Assembly (NCBI RefSeq): GCF_035222375.1
Contig: NC_085891.1
Location: forward strand, 1,116,001-1,180,000
Source: Podospora pseudocomata
Lineage: Eukaryota; Ascomycota; Sordariomycetes; Sordariales; Podosporaceae
Direction: 5' to 3'
DNA length: 64,000 nt
The position numbers and the translations under genes are program-made. Numbering within the stretch: the stretch's first letter is position 1; every line of letters starts with the position of its first letter. The notes beneath the pieces were generated by a model, which saw nothing but the letters and a program-made list of their open reading frames with translations, searched no databases and was not told the origin of the DNA. Of the stretch, positions 48,401 through 60,574 are shown piece after piece.

Positions 48401-49756
48401 ACTAAACCGACCCCCCACCACTCATCAACAATGCCCTCCCTCCTGCTGTCAAGTTTCGAAATGTTCTTCTCCCGCCTGCCGCCGCCGCCGCCGCCGAATG
48501 GTGGTGGACTGCTCCGCTCTTCTTTTCGAATCCCGGGTGATCCCAGCTTCTTGTCATCCGTGCTAACCCTCCCACCCCTGCTCCGTGTGTATACCCCCGG
48601 CTGCCCAGAAGCGGACGTACCTACCGGGTGCAAAATGCTACGCTTTGAACATCATCAACCAAAATTTTGCGCACGGTGTTCAGGTACGCGCGCCCGAATG
48701 CTCCTTCATACATGTGAGCACACTGCTGCGGGTTCCCGAGGGGTCGGAATAGGGGCTCGCGCGGCGGACGGGTGGACGGACGCGTTCAGAAGGTGTTCCT
48801 TTTCAGCGGGGAGGGCCAGCCAAGAAAGGGGGAAAAGGCAGAAGAGAAAAGAAGAAGAAGCTGAACTTGAACCAAGACCGTCTCATCACGGGGTCATATG
48901 TCACGAGGAGTGATGTGGTCACGTCTCCGATGCCGAATGCGAGGAAGCTGTTGGCAGCAACAGCAGATCAGGTTGATGGATACGGAGTATGACCACCACC
49001 GTGCGCCCGACCTAACCGGCGAAAAGAAACAAACAAGGAGCCCCGGTGAAAGATCTACCGTCGTAGTAGGTTGCTGGCCATCGCGAGAAAAGAAAGATGC
49101 CTCCTGAATCGTGAATGTCGCAGCCCTGTGAGACGAGTGCAACCTCTCCTCAACTGCCGCTTCTTCCGCTTTCGTCTTTGATCATGACACCCAGCCTCCC
49201 CGAGTTGGCGATAGCTAGCAAAAAGGCTATCAGCCGACCCGTAGTTGAACTCCTCGCCAGTTGCTGTACCGAGATCGGGAATGTGATTTCCCAGCTTTGC
49301 CTTGCTTTCCCAATCTATCTCAAACCCGGCGAGAAACAACCTCAACCCAGGCAGGGCGTCAAAGACAATAACTTACTGTCTCTTGAAACCCAGGCGTCAA
49401 GACATCATTATTCTCTAGTGTAAGCTTCCACACTCCCTCCTGCTCAACAACAATCCTTTGTCTTTCATTTCCCGTCCTCTTTCCACTCATGATGTGGTGA
49501 CCATTGTACGAAATCCACAAGCCAGTCCAGACCAGAAAGACCTTCCAGAAGAACCTCTGTCAATCTCTTGGCCCTGTTTCATCTTATTCCCCCCCTGCCA
49601 ACCCCTGACAAAAAGAGCGACCCACCAGCAGTCAACGGCGCTTGTTTCGAACAAGGTGCATCCACGCGAGGGGGAGGGGGGAAGTCCACAACAAAAAACC
49701 ACCACCAGACTGAATTTGGGAAGAATCCATTGTCTTTGAAGAAGACGACGACGAAC

Positions 49757-49793
49757 AAGAAGAAGAAGAAGAAGAAGAAGAAGAAGAAGAAGA
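49757..49793. repeat. AAG trinucleotide microsatellite (homopurine)
   Basis: About twelve AAG units forming a pure purine tract in non-coding DNA. Confidence 0.92.
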
Positions 49794-52700
49794 GGTCCAA
49801 GCAACAACATCCATCTCCACGCATCACCAGTTCAGCTTGTTGGAAGTGTTGATGATGAGAAGGTTACAATGTGATATGATGCGATACGCCGTTCCTGCGT
49901 AAGGTCACATTCAGCCCCCCCCCGGCCTACAGATCCCCCGTACCAATGCGTTTAATGTTGCCTTTTTGTCTTTTCTCGCTGGTTCTTAGTACAACCCCTC
50001 CATCGAAAACCAAGCGGTCAAGTCAACCTGCTCTGCCGAGGGCTACATTGACAATGACGACGAAGACAACCTGCATCCAGGAACACCAATCACACCCGCA
50101 GCTCATCAACAGCCGCTGGATTTGAATGTCAATGTTTCAGCAAGAAAACTCGTGCAACCTCAACTCCCCTTTTCTTGCTTTTGTGTTTCAGATCCCTCGC
50201 TTTCTCTCTCTTTGAGAAAATCCTCATATTCGGATGAACTGTGGTTGTTTTCTGGCGGGATGTTTCGACACTGAGGTTTTGGACTCAACCCCGCCGACAA
50301 ACATTACTGTTTTCCCCACACAACGCCCGAAAGACTCGGAGTTTGAAAGCCTTGTGTGTCTGTTGATAAGATAACCCCCCAAAGCTGAATGGGGAAAAGC
50401 ATGGTGTATGCTGGGCCGTTCGCTCGCCTATTGTTAGCAACAACGGGTGGGAGCTGATGGCCGCTCTGCAAGACCGCCTACATTTCTCACTCTTCCATAA
50501 TCACCCCCCATCTCTCATCAGGCGCTGGATGGAGAAAACAGTCATCTCGTGGCTTCGCAAAGAGACAAGTTCCGAGGCTCGGCGGGTATGTAGGTACGCA
50601 TGAGTGCACATAAGATCTCCTCCTGCATGGGGGAAAAAAAAAAAAAAGGGGGGAGGGGGGGAGGAAGATCCATCTTACCATGGCTGTCCTGTACCTGCAT
50701 AGCGCTCGGGAGGAGGCGGGAGGGCGCGGAAATCAGGAGTTGAGAGGTGGTGCACTTTTCACCAGTGTTCTTACCGCCCAGCCAGTGCAGTACCAGCCAA
50801 ACCCGATGATGTCGTTTTGCTGTACGACCTGTGTCCATCACAGCGGGAAAAGGCAACCCCCACCTACCCAACCAAGTCCAGGTTTTTTGTAAGAAACTGA
50901 ACGGCGGGATCTGAACAACTTTGATAGGTAGTTAGAAAAGGAAGCTGTGTTATGGGCACACACTCTCGGTCTGCGGCCAGTTCTCTCGACCTTGCCCTAT
51001 TCTTGGCCACAAGGAACGAATCGACCAAGCAGGTCACAGCCCAACAGGCCAGGCACAGCGGCACCGCCCACGCCAACGGGAAGACGGCCCAAAGGACGAA
51101 AGTTGTTGAACAACACAACCGGAGAATTTCCAACCACTAGAGGGAGCTCCCGCTATTCTGAGGGGACCAATCACAAGCCTGAAGAGCTAGACAGCTCTAG
51201 GTCGATCAGCATCAGCGCGGGGAAGAAAAAAGAAAAAAAAGACCCAAGCGCGGGCCCCTCTCCTCCAACCGCTCAACACCTGGCTAATCAGCGGTTTTTG
51301 TCGCCAGCTGGCTGGCTGGCTGGCTAGATGACGAATGCTCTGTAGTGTAGGTACGCATGACCGTTGTTTATGCTTGAATCTTGTGGTGTGGTCCATTGGG
51401 TCCTCGCTGGCAATTGCTAGGCTAGCACCGGCAAGGTATTCCGTGGCAGAAGCTCAGCCTGTTTTTCTCCTTTTCTTTCCATTTTTGTGGAAGAGAGAGA
51501 GTTCTGAAACACACACAAGAGATGCGCGAAGCTACCCGTTTTTCGGGGGTTCCCCATCCCATGGTCTTTACATACCCAGCCCTAACCCCGCATAGAGAGG
51601 TGTGTACTCCGTAGGGATCGCATCACACCATCACCAACTCTCAAGCACCAAAAAGAGAAGTTGTTCTTTGTGTAGGACAGAGAAAGAGAATACTGAAAGC
51701 CTTCTCATGCCCGTTGAGCCTTGCCCGCTCGGCAAGTTTGTCCGCCGCCTACGGACGGAAGTATCAAGCCTCTGTTACACTTGTGGCCAGAAAAGATACG
51801 AGCTTGTTTCTGTCTGTCTGTTTACTTGGTGAGAAAGACGCCGCCCCAGGCAAGAGGAACTGAACGGGGGGGCCAGATAGTTGATTGGCGGGCTTTGCGG
51901 ACATAATCCATGGTTCTCAGAAACCTATGCGCCACCGTGGCGGCTACGCAACTTCCACAGAGCAAGCAGGGTGCTGGTTCGACAAAGGGCTGCAAACACT
52001 TTCCAGTTGCTTGGATGAGCCGGTGTTAGATCCCCGACGGTTGTTGAATAATCTGTTATGCTTGCCATGTTGTGATTGTTGACTGGTGGTTCGTCCTTGT
52101 CCTCGAACGCCGTTATGGATCTCAACACCAGGGAGGCAAACTGCGTGCTTGTTATGGCAACCGAGTAGTCTTGGTAGAAATCCGAAGAGCAGCAGCAGCC
52201 AAGAGCCCTTCCCTACAAGACAACACACCCAAGCCTGACGTCTTGAAGTTGATCAGACCTTCTGTCCACGACACGGCCGTGTGAACACACCTTGGGGGGG
52301 CTCAGCTGTTAAAACATACCGGTCATCCGAGCTGTACAGGCTCACCTGCCCCCTGGGCAGCGATACGTGCGTACCGACAGAACAGTCAGTTGAACAGCTG
52401 CGCCGTTGAAATAGAAGCTCTTGACACAGCTAGCCCTCTTGTTTCAGAATATGCCGGTCATGGTGATCAAGCGGACCACTCCATCCCACCGCTCGTTTTT
52501 GGTTGCTGTGTAGAGAGGCACGACCTATATTGTTCACCCCACATTTTAACACGACGAATGTCACCTCCCCACTGCACGATACATTGGGGTCAGCAAAGCC
52601 CCCCAGCCTTCCAATCTGGGTGTGCGTCTTCCAAGAGCGGTCCGACAGAGAACCGCCAGCATTCGTACTTGGCGATATACCCAGGGGGAACCAGGGATTG

Positions 52701-54592
52701 CCGGCGGGGGTCTCGATCGAAAACAAGGACTTCTGCCGCCGGGAAGGATGAAGCAAAGTGTAAGCCGAGCGAGCTCGGTGAGGCGCCTCCAGACCGCGTG
52801 CTTGGAATATCGATCGGTGGCAGACCATTGCCATGCCCACGGTGTGTGTGGTCGGAAAAAGGCACCCTACAGCTTTGACAGCTCCGGCAGCGATGCCGTG
52901 TCTGTATTCGTACACTCAGCAATGATGCGGGATGGATGGATGGCCTTCCAGCAATGATAACTTGCCGGAGCACGACCGAGCCCTCCATCTTTTTTGTCAC
53001 CAAGGAGTCCCGTGTTCGGCAAGGTGCGTGTGTGCATTTTTGGCAACGCGCTGCTGGACAGACGGCTGGAAGGACTGTGAGGCTGACGGCTATTGTGGAG
53101 GATGTGTGTGGTGATGTGCTGACCACGCGGAGGGGGGTGAATCGATACATCAACTGGCAGCAGCAGTCAAGCACCTGGAAGAAGGGCGTTTGCCAGCAGC
53201 TAGCGACGCACCGTTCTGCGTTGGTGCCAAGCAGAGAACCCCGGCACGGCGACTGTGAGTTATTTCTGAAGCATGTTTCAGAAGTGACCAGGTGGGATTC
53301 AAAGACTGTGGCTGGGCACTGCCCCTCTGCCCCTCCTGCAGAACCAGGGGGAGGGGGGGGGGGAAGCGCGTCCGTCTGCGGCACGAATTCGTAAACCACT
53401 CTCCAGCTGGGTTGGATATCACGGAGGAGCTGGTCTGTCTTGTCCTGCGGGGTGGTGTAAAGTTGATGACTTGGACAGGATAAGGTATCTCGACGTTGAC
53501 TTGTCTTGGCGGTGAGGCGGGCGGCGTCGGGCTGGTGAACATCAAGGAAGATGAAAAGTCATGATCATGACGAGTTTCCCAGTTGCCACAACCGAGTGTT
53601 GATGTGGAAAAGAAGGTGTTCCGTCACACCGGCCCCTTTTCGGTGCGCAACTCCATCAGACTCTTGCTGAGATGGATGCCCATCAGGTCTTTGTCTTATT
53701 ATTAGCCTGGGAAAGCGCAGTGGTGTGTAGCCGTTTCTGCCAAATATTCGTGATATCAGAGCTGCCGGCAAGCGAAACAAAGGACGACAATGTCCATGTG
53801 AGGCGTTCCTGATGTGGATTGAGCGCTGAGAGAGGACGATTCAGATGCAAATGATATGATTCATACTGTAATTCATCACGCTTCCATTTCCCTCGCCGCC
53901 TTTGCCGTATGAGCGCTGACTGTCGTGCAGATGTGTACAGTAAGGTAACAACAGTGGAGGTCCAACAAGTCGTCGGAATAATACCGAGCAACCCATGTCG
54001 AGGGCTGGGTAGCATCGTAATTAGCTGGGTATTTTTATGAACAGCAATTTGAAGGTCAGGCTAGGTCCAGATGGGCGAGCGACTCAGGCCCGCTGACAAG
54101 ACAGCCTCGGCTCTGTGGCTCTGTGGCTCTGTGGCTCTCTCTCTTTCGCGCTCCCACAACCCGCAGCGCCATCCCGCATCCCGCAGCTCATGATGGCCAG
54201 TGCTTCTTGCTCTGGAGGAACACAAGAAATCCACGGCGACAAAGGATTGGCTCGAGATCCAACAGATCGGGCGCCACAAGAGATCGAGACAGCAGCTGCC
54301 CAATGCCTAATTACAGAGTCATGGGAGTTATGGGTTCTTCAACGGCTACTTAAGACATCCTGAAAGACAAGAAGAAGAAGAGAGGTCCGAGATCTACATC
54401 CCTAGCAATGAGCTTACCTTACCTGCCAAAAATATGTACGTACATATGATCGGTCGATAAGAGGCTGGTTGCCACTTTGAGCCCAGAACGACAGCCATGC
54501 TGAAGACTGCGCTCACGCCACCAGCATCATTTCCCAATGCTGCACCGGTGTGGCTTGTTTGGTCCCGGTCGTGCTTATGAAGACAGGTGTAG

Positions 54593-54620
54593 GAACAACA
54601 ACAACAACAACAACAACAAC
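54593..54620. repeat. AAC trinucleotide microsatellite
   Basis: About nine perfect AAC units, 1.6 kb upstream of the STE12 ATG. Confidence 0.92.
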
Positions 54621-56192
54621 GGCTGCTTAGTGGACTCCGTAGCTGCGGTTGAGCACGCGCTGGCTGACAACTCTCGAGCCTCTCTCTCTGTTCGGATCCC
54701 ATCAACAACAAACATGAAGGGCTGCATCTCGGCCGGAGTCAGTGAGGGTCAGGGACGGCGAGTAGACAGTCTGGCAAATGCCAGGAAGCCGAACGCAGGC
54801 AGATGGCCCTGAGCTCGCAGGGCATGGACTTCCCGGCCACGACCCTGGCAACATTCATCGTGGGACCCGATTTTCCAACAAGGGGCAGCCTATCAACACA
54901 CGAGCCCTCGAGTCGTCCACCTTTTTCTTGGCTTGATCTCGCTGAACCTCTGTTTACTAGAATCACGCCTCCCCGCCTCTCCTCCCACCAACACCCGCCG
55001 CCTCTTCAATCCCACCAGCTCTTGACCTTTTGGTGAGCCCGCGCCCAAGCCTGCTTGATGGGTGCCGTGCTGTGCGGTCCATTGCTGGCCTGGCTGCCCG
55101 GTGGTGGTGGTGGACTCCCGCTCTCACTCCCACTTCCCCTTTGGGCAGTCCATGCCCAGGTGGATCCATGGGCTGCCAGGACAAGGAAGGGAAGGCAAGG
55201 CAAGGGAAGACAGAGGCAGAGCAGGGTTGTCTGTCTGTTCCTCGCTCTCTCCCATTTCGTAGAGTCCACCCGGGGCCCCGCTACTGCAGCTGCTTGCCAT
55301 TGGCACTTGGGCCCGTACCACACTGCGCATTTTAGCACCCTTTTCTCCCCTTGCCTGCGAGCCCACGCACCGATTGGCAGGCGCTGCACCGGGTCCCCCC
55401 CAAGCGAGCAAAGTGATTAAACCCCCAGGGTCGCCCACTCCCCTCCCCTCCGGCCCTCTCTCGCGATCTTTTTTCCAAGACTCTTTTTTTCCACATCTTC
55501 CCCCCCTCCCTTTTTCTTTTCCCCTTCTCTGGACAGTATCGCGGGAGCTTCCTTTTCCCCTTTCCCACTCTGTCTCCTGTCTACTTTATGCTTGGCTAGT
55601 CCTACCAGACCTGTCCAACGAACCACTCACATCTGTCTACACGTCCAGTCGCTCGCCCCCGTCTGATTCCCTTCGAGAGGCCCCAGAGGTAATCGACCTG
55701 CCCCGGACATCAGACATTCCGCGTCGCAGCCCCCCGCCCATCACCATCGCACGCACCCGCACCCGATAGCCGCCGATATTCTTGGGGATCTTTTGATTGG
55801 TTTCGTTTCGATAAACCACCCATTGTTTCCGAAGCCGTTGCCCTTCCGCTTAGGCCCGGCAAGCGCACGGCACCTCGATCCGCGAACAGCAAGCAAGCAA
55901 GCACCTCAAGCGAGGGGAATTGGGTTGGAATTATCCATCGTGTAGAAGAATTTCCTATGTCACGGGCTGGCCTCGGGAACCATCACATCTTTAAAATCAC
56001 CACGGCATCGCACCTCGAAGGCAGCGCCTGAATTCGACCTGCGCCGGCATCATCATCATCATCATCACCACACGCATATACATATTATCGCGCCGACGGC
56101 CAAGCCAGTATCGTTTCTTTCCCTCTTCATCCGGGCACCCCCTGTTCGCAAAGCAACTGTGTTGTTCTTAGTCGACAGGCTTCCCACCCAAA

Positions 56193-58631
56193 ATGTATTC
56201 ACAGCAAAACGCGGCCATGCCCGCACCCCAAAAACCAGAGACCTTCATGTTGAGCTCGGAAGCCCAGCAAGCTCTCCCACACGATGCTCAGGTAGCTCTG
56301 CAGCAAGTTGATAACCGTGAGTGGTGATCCCGGATCAGCGCATCTGTCGCGCCACAAGCACTGACACAGTCTGCAGTTAAATACTTTCTTATTTCTGCGC
56401 CAGTTGACTGGCAAGCCGACCAGTACATTCGCCGCTTTCTTCTCCCAACGGGCGAGTACGTCTCCTGCGTTCTCTGGAACAACCTTTTCCACATCTCCGG
56501 CACCGATATCGTAAGATGTCTCTCGTTCCGCTTCCAGGCCTTTGGTCGTCCAGTAAAGAACTCCAAGAAGTTTGAGGAAGGCATCTTCTCGGATCTGCGA
56601 AATCTCAAGTCGGGAACCGATGCCTCGCTCGAGGAGCCCAAGAGCCCCTTTTTGGACTTTCTCTACAAGAACAACTGCATCAGGACACAAAAGAAGCAGA
56701 AGGTCTTTTACTGGTACAGCGTTCCCCACGACAGGCTTTTTCTCGATGCTCTCGAAAGAGACCTCAAGAGGGAAAAGATGGGCCAGGAAGCCACCACCGT
56801 CGCCGTCAGCGAGCCCGCGCTCTCGTTCCAGTACGACTCGTCGCAGTCGCTCTATGAGCAGCTCACCAAGGCTCAGCAGGCCAACTCTTCGTCTTTCAAC
56901 AACGCCCAGCAAGTTTCTTTTTCTCAGTCCCAGTCCACCTCGCCGGTAATGCGCGCCATGGACTCGATGCCACCGCCACAGATGATCCCTCAGTCGATGG
57001 CCCCTTTGGCGGATGGGATGGACGCCATGGTCCCGTACGGAGCGATGACGATGGCGCCCTCGATGGCCCCCCAGCCAATGATCAAGCGCGAGCCTGAGTA
57101 TCCCCGTGCTCAGTACAACCAGAACGGTGTCCCAATTGCCCAGACCCACCAAAGGCACGCTTCCATGCCCGCGTACGGTTTGGAATACTCTCCTGCGCCC
57201 TCATTTGTGTCTTCTCACTTTGAGGACTACAGCCAAAGGGGCATCTCCTTCGAGCCCTTGACGCCTCCTCAGCAGGCTCTCGGTATTCCCAACGAGCCCG
57301 CTTACATTGCCAACGAGGAGACCGGTCTCTACAGCGCTATCCCCGACCACATGAATGTTGGGCTCAACGGCATGATGCAGCTCCCACCATCAAACCTCGC
57401 TGGGCCATCGTTCTCTCGCCCGTACGCTGCGAACAACAGCTTCTCTGTGATCGAAGGATCGCCGACATACAAGCAGAGGAGACGGCGTTCATCCATTCCA
57501 CCATCCCTGTCGGCCACCACTGCTGCGATTGCGACAGCGACCGCTGCTCATCGTCCTTCAGATCTGCGGAGATCCGTCTCTGCGTCCGTCGGTCCCGTTG
57601 CTGAGGGTGACGAGTCTGCGGATAACTCCCCACCGGGCTTGACCTACAGCAACTCTGCTATCTCTCTCAACAGCCAACATCACAGGGAAATGCTCGAAAT
57701 GTCCCGCCACGGTACTCCCTTGTCGACAGTTGAGGGCAGCCCTGCGCTCAACCCCGTCAACCTTCAGCAAGATTTCTCGCCACTCAACGGTGATGAGCTC
57801 GGCCCTCTGAACGAGAGGCCAATGATGCAGGGTGCTCCCGGAGTCGTGCGCAGAGCCCGCTCTGCCACGGTCATGGAGCTCGGCCCCTATCCCCAAAAGT
57901 CTCATTCCTGCCCCATTCCCACATGCGGTCGTCTCTTCAAGAGATTAGAGCACCTCAAACGGTAAGACAGTGTTTTTTTTCTCAACATATCAGCGATGCA
58001 AAACCTCCCGTTGCGTTATCTAACCAAACAAACCTTCCAGACACGTGAGAACCCACACACAAGAAAGACCCTACATCTGCCCTTACTGCAGCAAAGCATT
58101 CTCCAGATCAGACAACCTAGCACAGTATGCCCCCATTCTTTCCTTCATGTATTTTTTCCTTTGTCAGTGGACAAGTGGGAAGAGCAGCAGCAAGTTGTGC
58201 AAGTGGCATACCAATACATGGAAAGATGGCCGAAGGACACATTTCACAGCACAAGCCTCCACGCCGACCACACTCACCAGGGGTATTTTGAAGCATGGAC
58301 TAACAAGATGTCTCTCTGCAGGCACAAGCGCACTCATGATCGCGGTGACGGTGTTGATGGCAACTTCAGCTTGTCCGGCGAGGAGGAGGAGCAGTACTCT
58401 GGCGAGGACCAACTCGAGTCTCTCGATGACGCGTCGCCAACCTCGGAGAACGGCTACGTCGCCGGTTCCCTCGACTCGGCTCTTCACAACCACCAAAACC
58501 AAAACGCCATGCCACCATCGAGCGGGCCCAACATGCACCAAGCGCCACAGCAATACAACAGCCTTCAGACTCTCAGCATGCCCATGACGATAAGCCACCC
58601 TCAGGCCATCAACGCCGGCGGTATGATGTAA
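56193..58631 (+). CDS. STE12: Transcription factor Ste12 (homeodomain-like plus two C2H2 zinc fingers)
   Basis: Exons 56193-56316, 56377-57961, 58041-58124 and 58322-58631 give 700 residues. Introns are 60, 79 and 197 bp. The STE12 DNA-binding domain occupies about residues 42-180 (LKYFLISAPVDWQADQYIRR, VSCVLWNNLFHISGTDIVRC). A disordered Gln/Ser/Pro-rich middle follows. Two C2H2 fingers sit at 553-603: finger 1 is C553/C558/H571/H575 and finger 2 is C583/C586/H599/H603. Finger-bearing STE12 proteins are typical of filamentous ascomycetes and absent from budding yeast. Ste12 is the nuclear target of the pheromone/invasive-growth MAP kinase cascade; homologues such as Neurospora pp-1 are needed for mating, and pathogens need them for host penetration. 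Exon 3 is 84 nt and in phase, so it can be skipped without a frameshift. Confidence 0.95.
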
Positions 58632-60574
58632 ATGTTTGGAATGTGAAACTGTGTGGGATAGTGCTGTACAAAATATAAGGATCAAGGATGGAACTAGGAG
58701 TATTTGGAAGACTTTCTTGGCAGAAGAGCGGCATGATGGATCTTTTTTTTTCTTTTTTTTGGAATCGGCGGGACATTTTTTTTTCTTCACCATCTTCTTA
58801 TCCGCACTTGTTTGCTGTCGGAGCCCATTTACAACCCACCTTGGCATTTTCTTCTTTTTTTTATTTATCTTTTTTTACATCATCTTTGCAAGGGAAGATC
58901 TTTCTTGGACACCGAAAAAGAGCGGTGTATCTTTTTTGTTATCATTTTTGTTTACAATTTTTTTTTGTTTTGGTCAAAAACCTTTTCACATTGATGATTG
59001 CAATCGACTGTTGATGCATTCACGAAGAATAGAGATGGGTGGTGGATTCTGGAAGGAATTTTATAGGGAGGAGGGTTTTTAGGAAGGAGGGAGGGAAACA
59101 ACAATGGAAGGCAGAACGAGGCACACGCAAAACAAATAACACACAACTAAACTAACATTTTTATGTATATATATTGGAAGAGAGAGAGAGAGATTTGTTT
59201 TGTGGCTGTCTTGTCTGTTTTTTCCTTTTTGTTTTTCTCTTTTTTTCTTCTGGTTTGGTTTGGTTGTCTTTGTGTTGTTCTTTTGGTGTGTGAGGGAATT
59301 GGAGTTGAAAAATACCAGATGATGTCAGGAGAGTTGAGGAGTGGGGTGGGAGGCAGTTGAATTGGAATGATGATTTGAAGTAGACTTTTTTGCTCGAGTG
59401 AGTGACTTGGTGAATGTGATATGCTTTCTGGGTGTTTGCAATACCACCAAGCTCCCGATGCGAGGTGGGATTGCACAGAGAATTTTGGAGGAGACGATAT
59501 TAGCAACGAGGCATCGGTATGTAACACGGTACATATCGATGTCGCTTCTGACTTGGTATCTTGAGGTGTAACATCTCACAGTAACACACATATCTTCCAT
59601 GTCAAAGTGACACATCAAAAACCTATATCACGGTGTCCCAGTAACTCCCAACATGGGTGGACGTTTCCACAAACCCATGATGATCAACTTGCAAAGTATC
59701 AACATCAATGTTTGGACAACAACCATCCACATTAAGCAACCCCCAAGACCTATTCTACAGACCATATGATCTACACGCCCCAACCCGACCCAACCCAATC
59801 AACTACCGACGGCATAACACCACAAGATCTTGAGATGGCCCATCCTGCCCACCAGCCCCCATGACCACCAAGGCCAAAGTCCGACCAGCTGGGTAGAACA
59901 GGCGGTCCCTGGCGGCCGCTACAAGCACAACCCCAACGGGGAAATGTTCTAGATCCCTCCCCCCCCTCCCCCCCTGTGGCCCCGTGCCCGTCGTTCGTCG
60001 ACCTCCTGGCTGGGGGCATGGCCGCTGCAACAGTCAACCTGCACAACATCCCCCCCCCTCCCGTGAACCAAAACCCAATCTGCTCAACCTCGAGTTCCAG
60101 TCCTTGTCCGCTTGCTTGTTGCTACACCCAAGACAACAAATCCCCCTTCGAACCTGAGCTGCATCATATCCCCTCTCCTCTCCCCACCCCTAACCCCCTT
60201 TCCATCCACAAATGCCGTGCCAGTAGGGGTATGGGTACGGTGTCAGGACTCAAGTTCGGGGTCGGGATATTGAACCTCTGTACAAACTATAAGCATGCAT
60301 CCCCGAGGCCCAGCTCCAAAAAACATGTTTTGAAACAGGTCGGCCAAGGGGGGTGGGAAATCTCTGTTTCAAAATAGCAATCCAGATCTGAGTGCCGCCA
60401 AAGTGCATGCTTATCTCAGATAAGCCTTTCGAGAGCCTGGGTAGTATCCCCTTGTGGGGAGAGAGATACTTGCAGAATCAAAGTTGCCGTGCCCGTGAGA
60501 TCCCATCAACCAACCCCAATCCAGATTCTCTTCCTTCGAGATGCAAATAACCCTGAGAGAGAGAGAGAAAGAAA
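58632..60574. other. Convergent 3' region between STE12 and FAF1
   Basis: 1.9 kb. The STE12 3' UTR side (58690-59300) is very T-rich with repeated runs of 7-10 T. The rest holds short frames only, with no recognised gene. Confidence 0.55.

Larger units (their letters stand above)
45455..56192. other. 10.7 kb gene-free region between the Zn2Cys6 gene and STE12
   Basis: This divergent stretch should hold both promoters and the STE12 leader. Subregions: 45455-46000 resembles ordinary promoter; 46050-47650 is AT-richer, with a direct repeat near 46590; 47700-49860 has long frames of biased composition; 49757-49793 is an AAG tract; 54593-54620 is an AAC tract; 55440-55570 is CT-rich, typical of fungal transcription starts. 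The longest frames (47804-48913 + and 52590-53399 -) lack any recognised domain. No RNA gene or transposon is recognised. Confidence 0.5.

Noticed and set aside
47804-48913. 369-codon open frame on the + strand upstream of STE12
   Set aside because: Composition shifts erratically (Arg/Pro runs, poly-Pro from a CCG repeat), with no domain, no coding-like rhythm and no splice partner. Probably a chance frame in GC-rich DNA, though RNA data could change this.
52590-53399. 269-codon open frame on the - strand
   Set aside because: Cys/Ser-rich translation without motifs. The opposite strand is equally open over much of the same region, which points to chance.
58045-58587. 180-codon frame reading from the STE12 finger region through intron 3
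   Set aside because: Arises from failure to splice the 197 bp intron; the spliced product restores finger 2 exactly.
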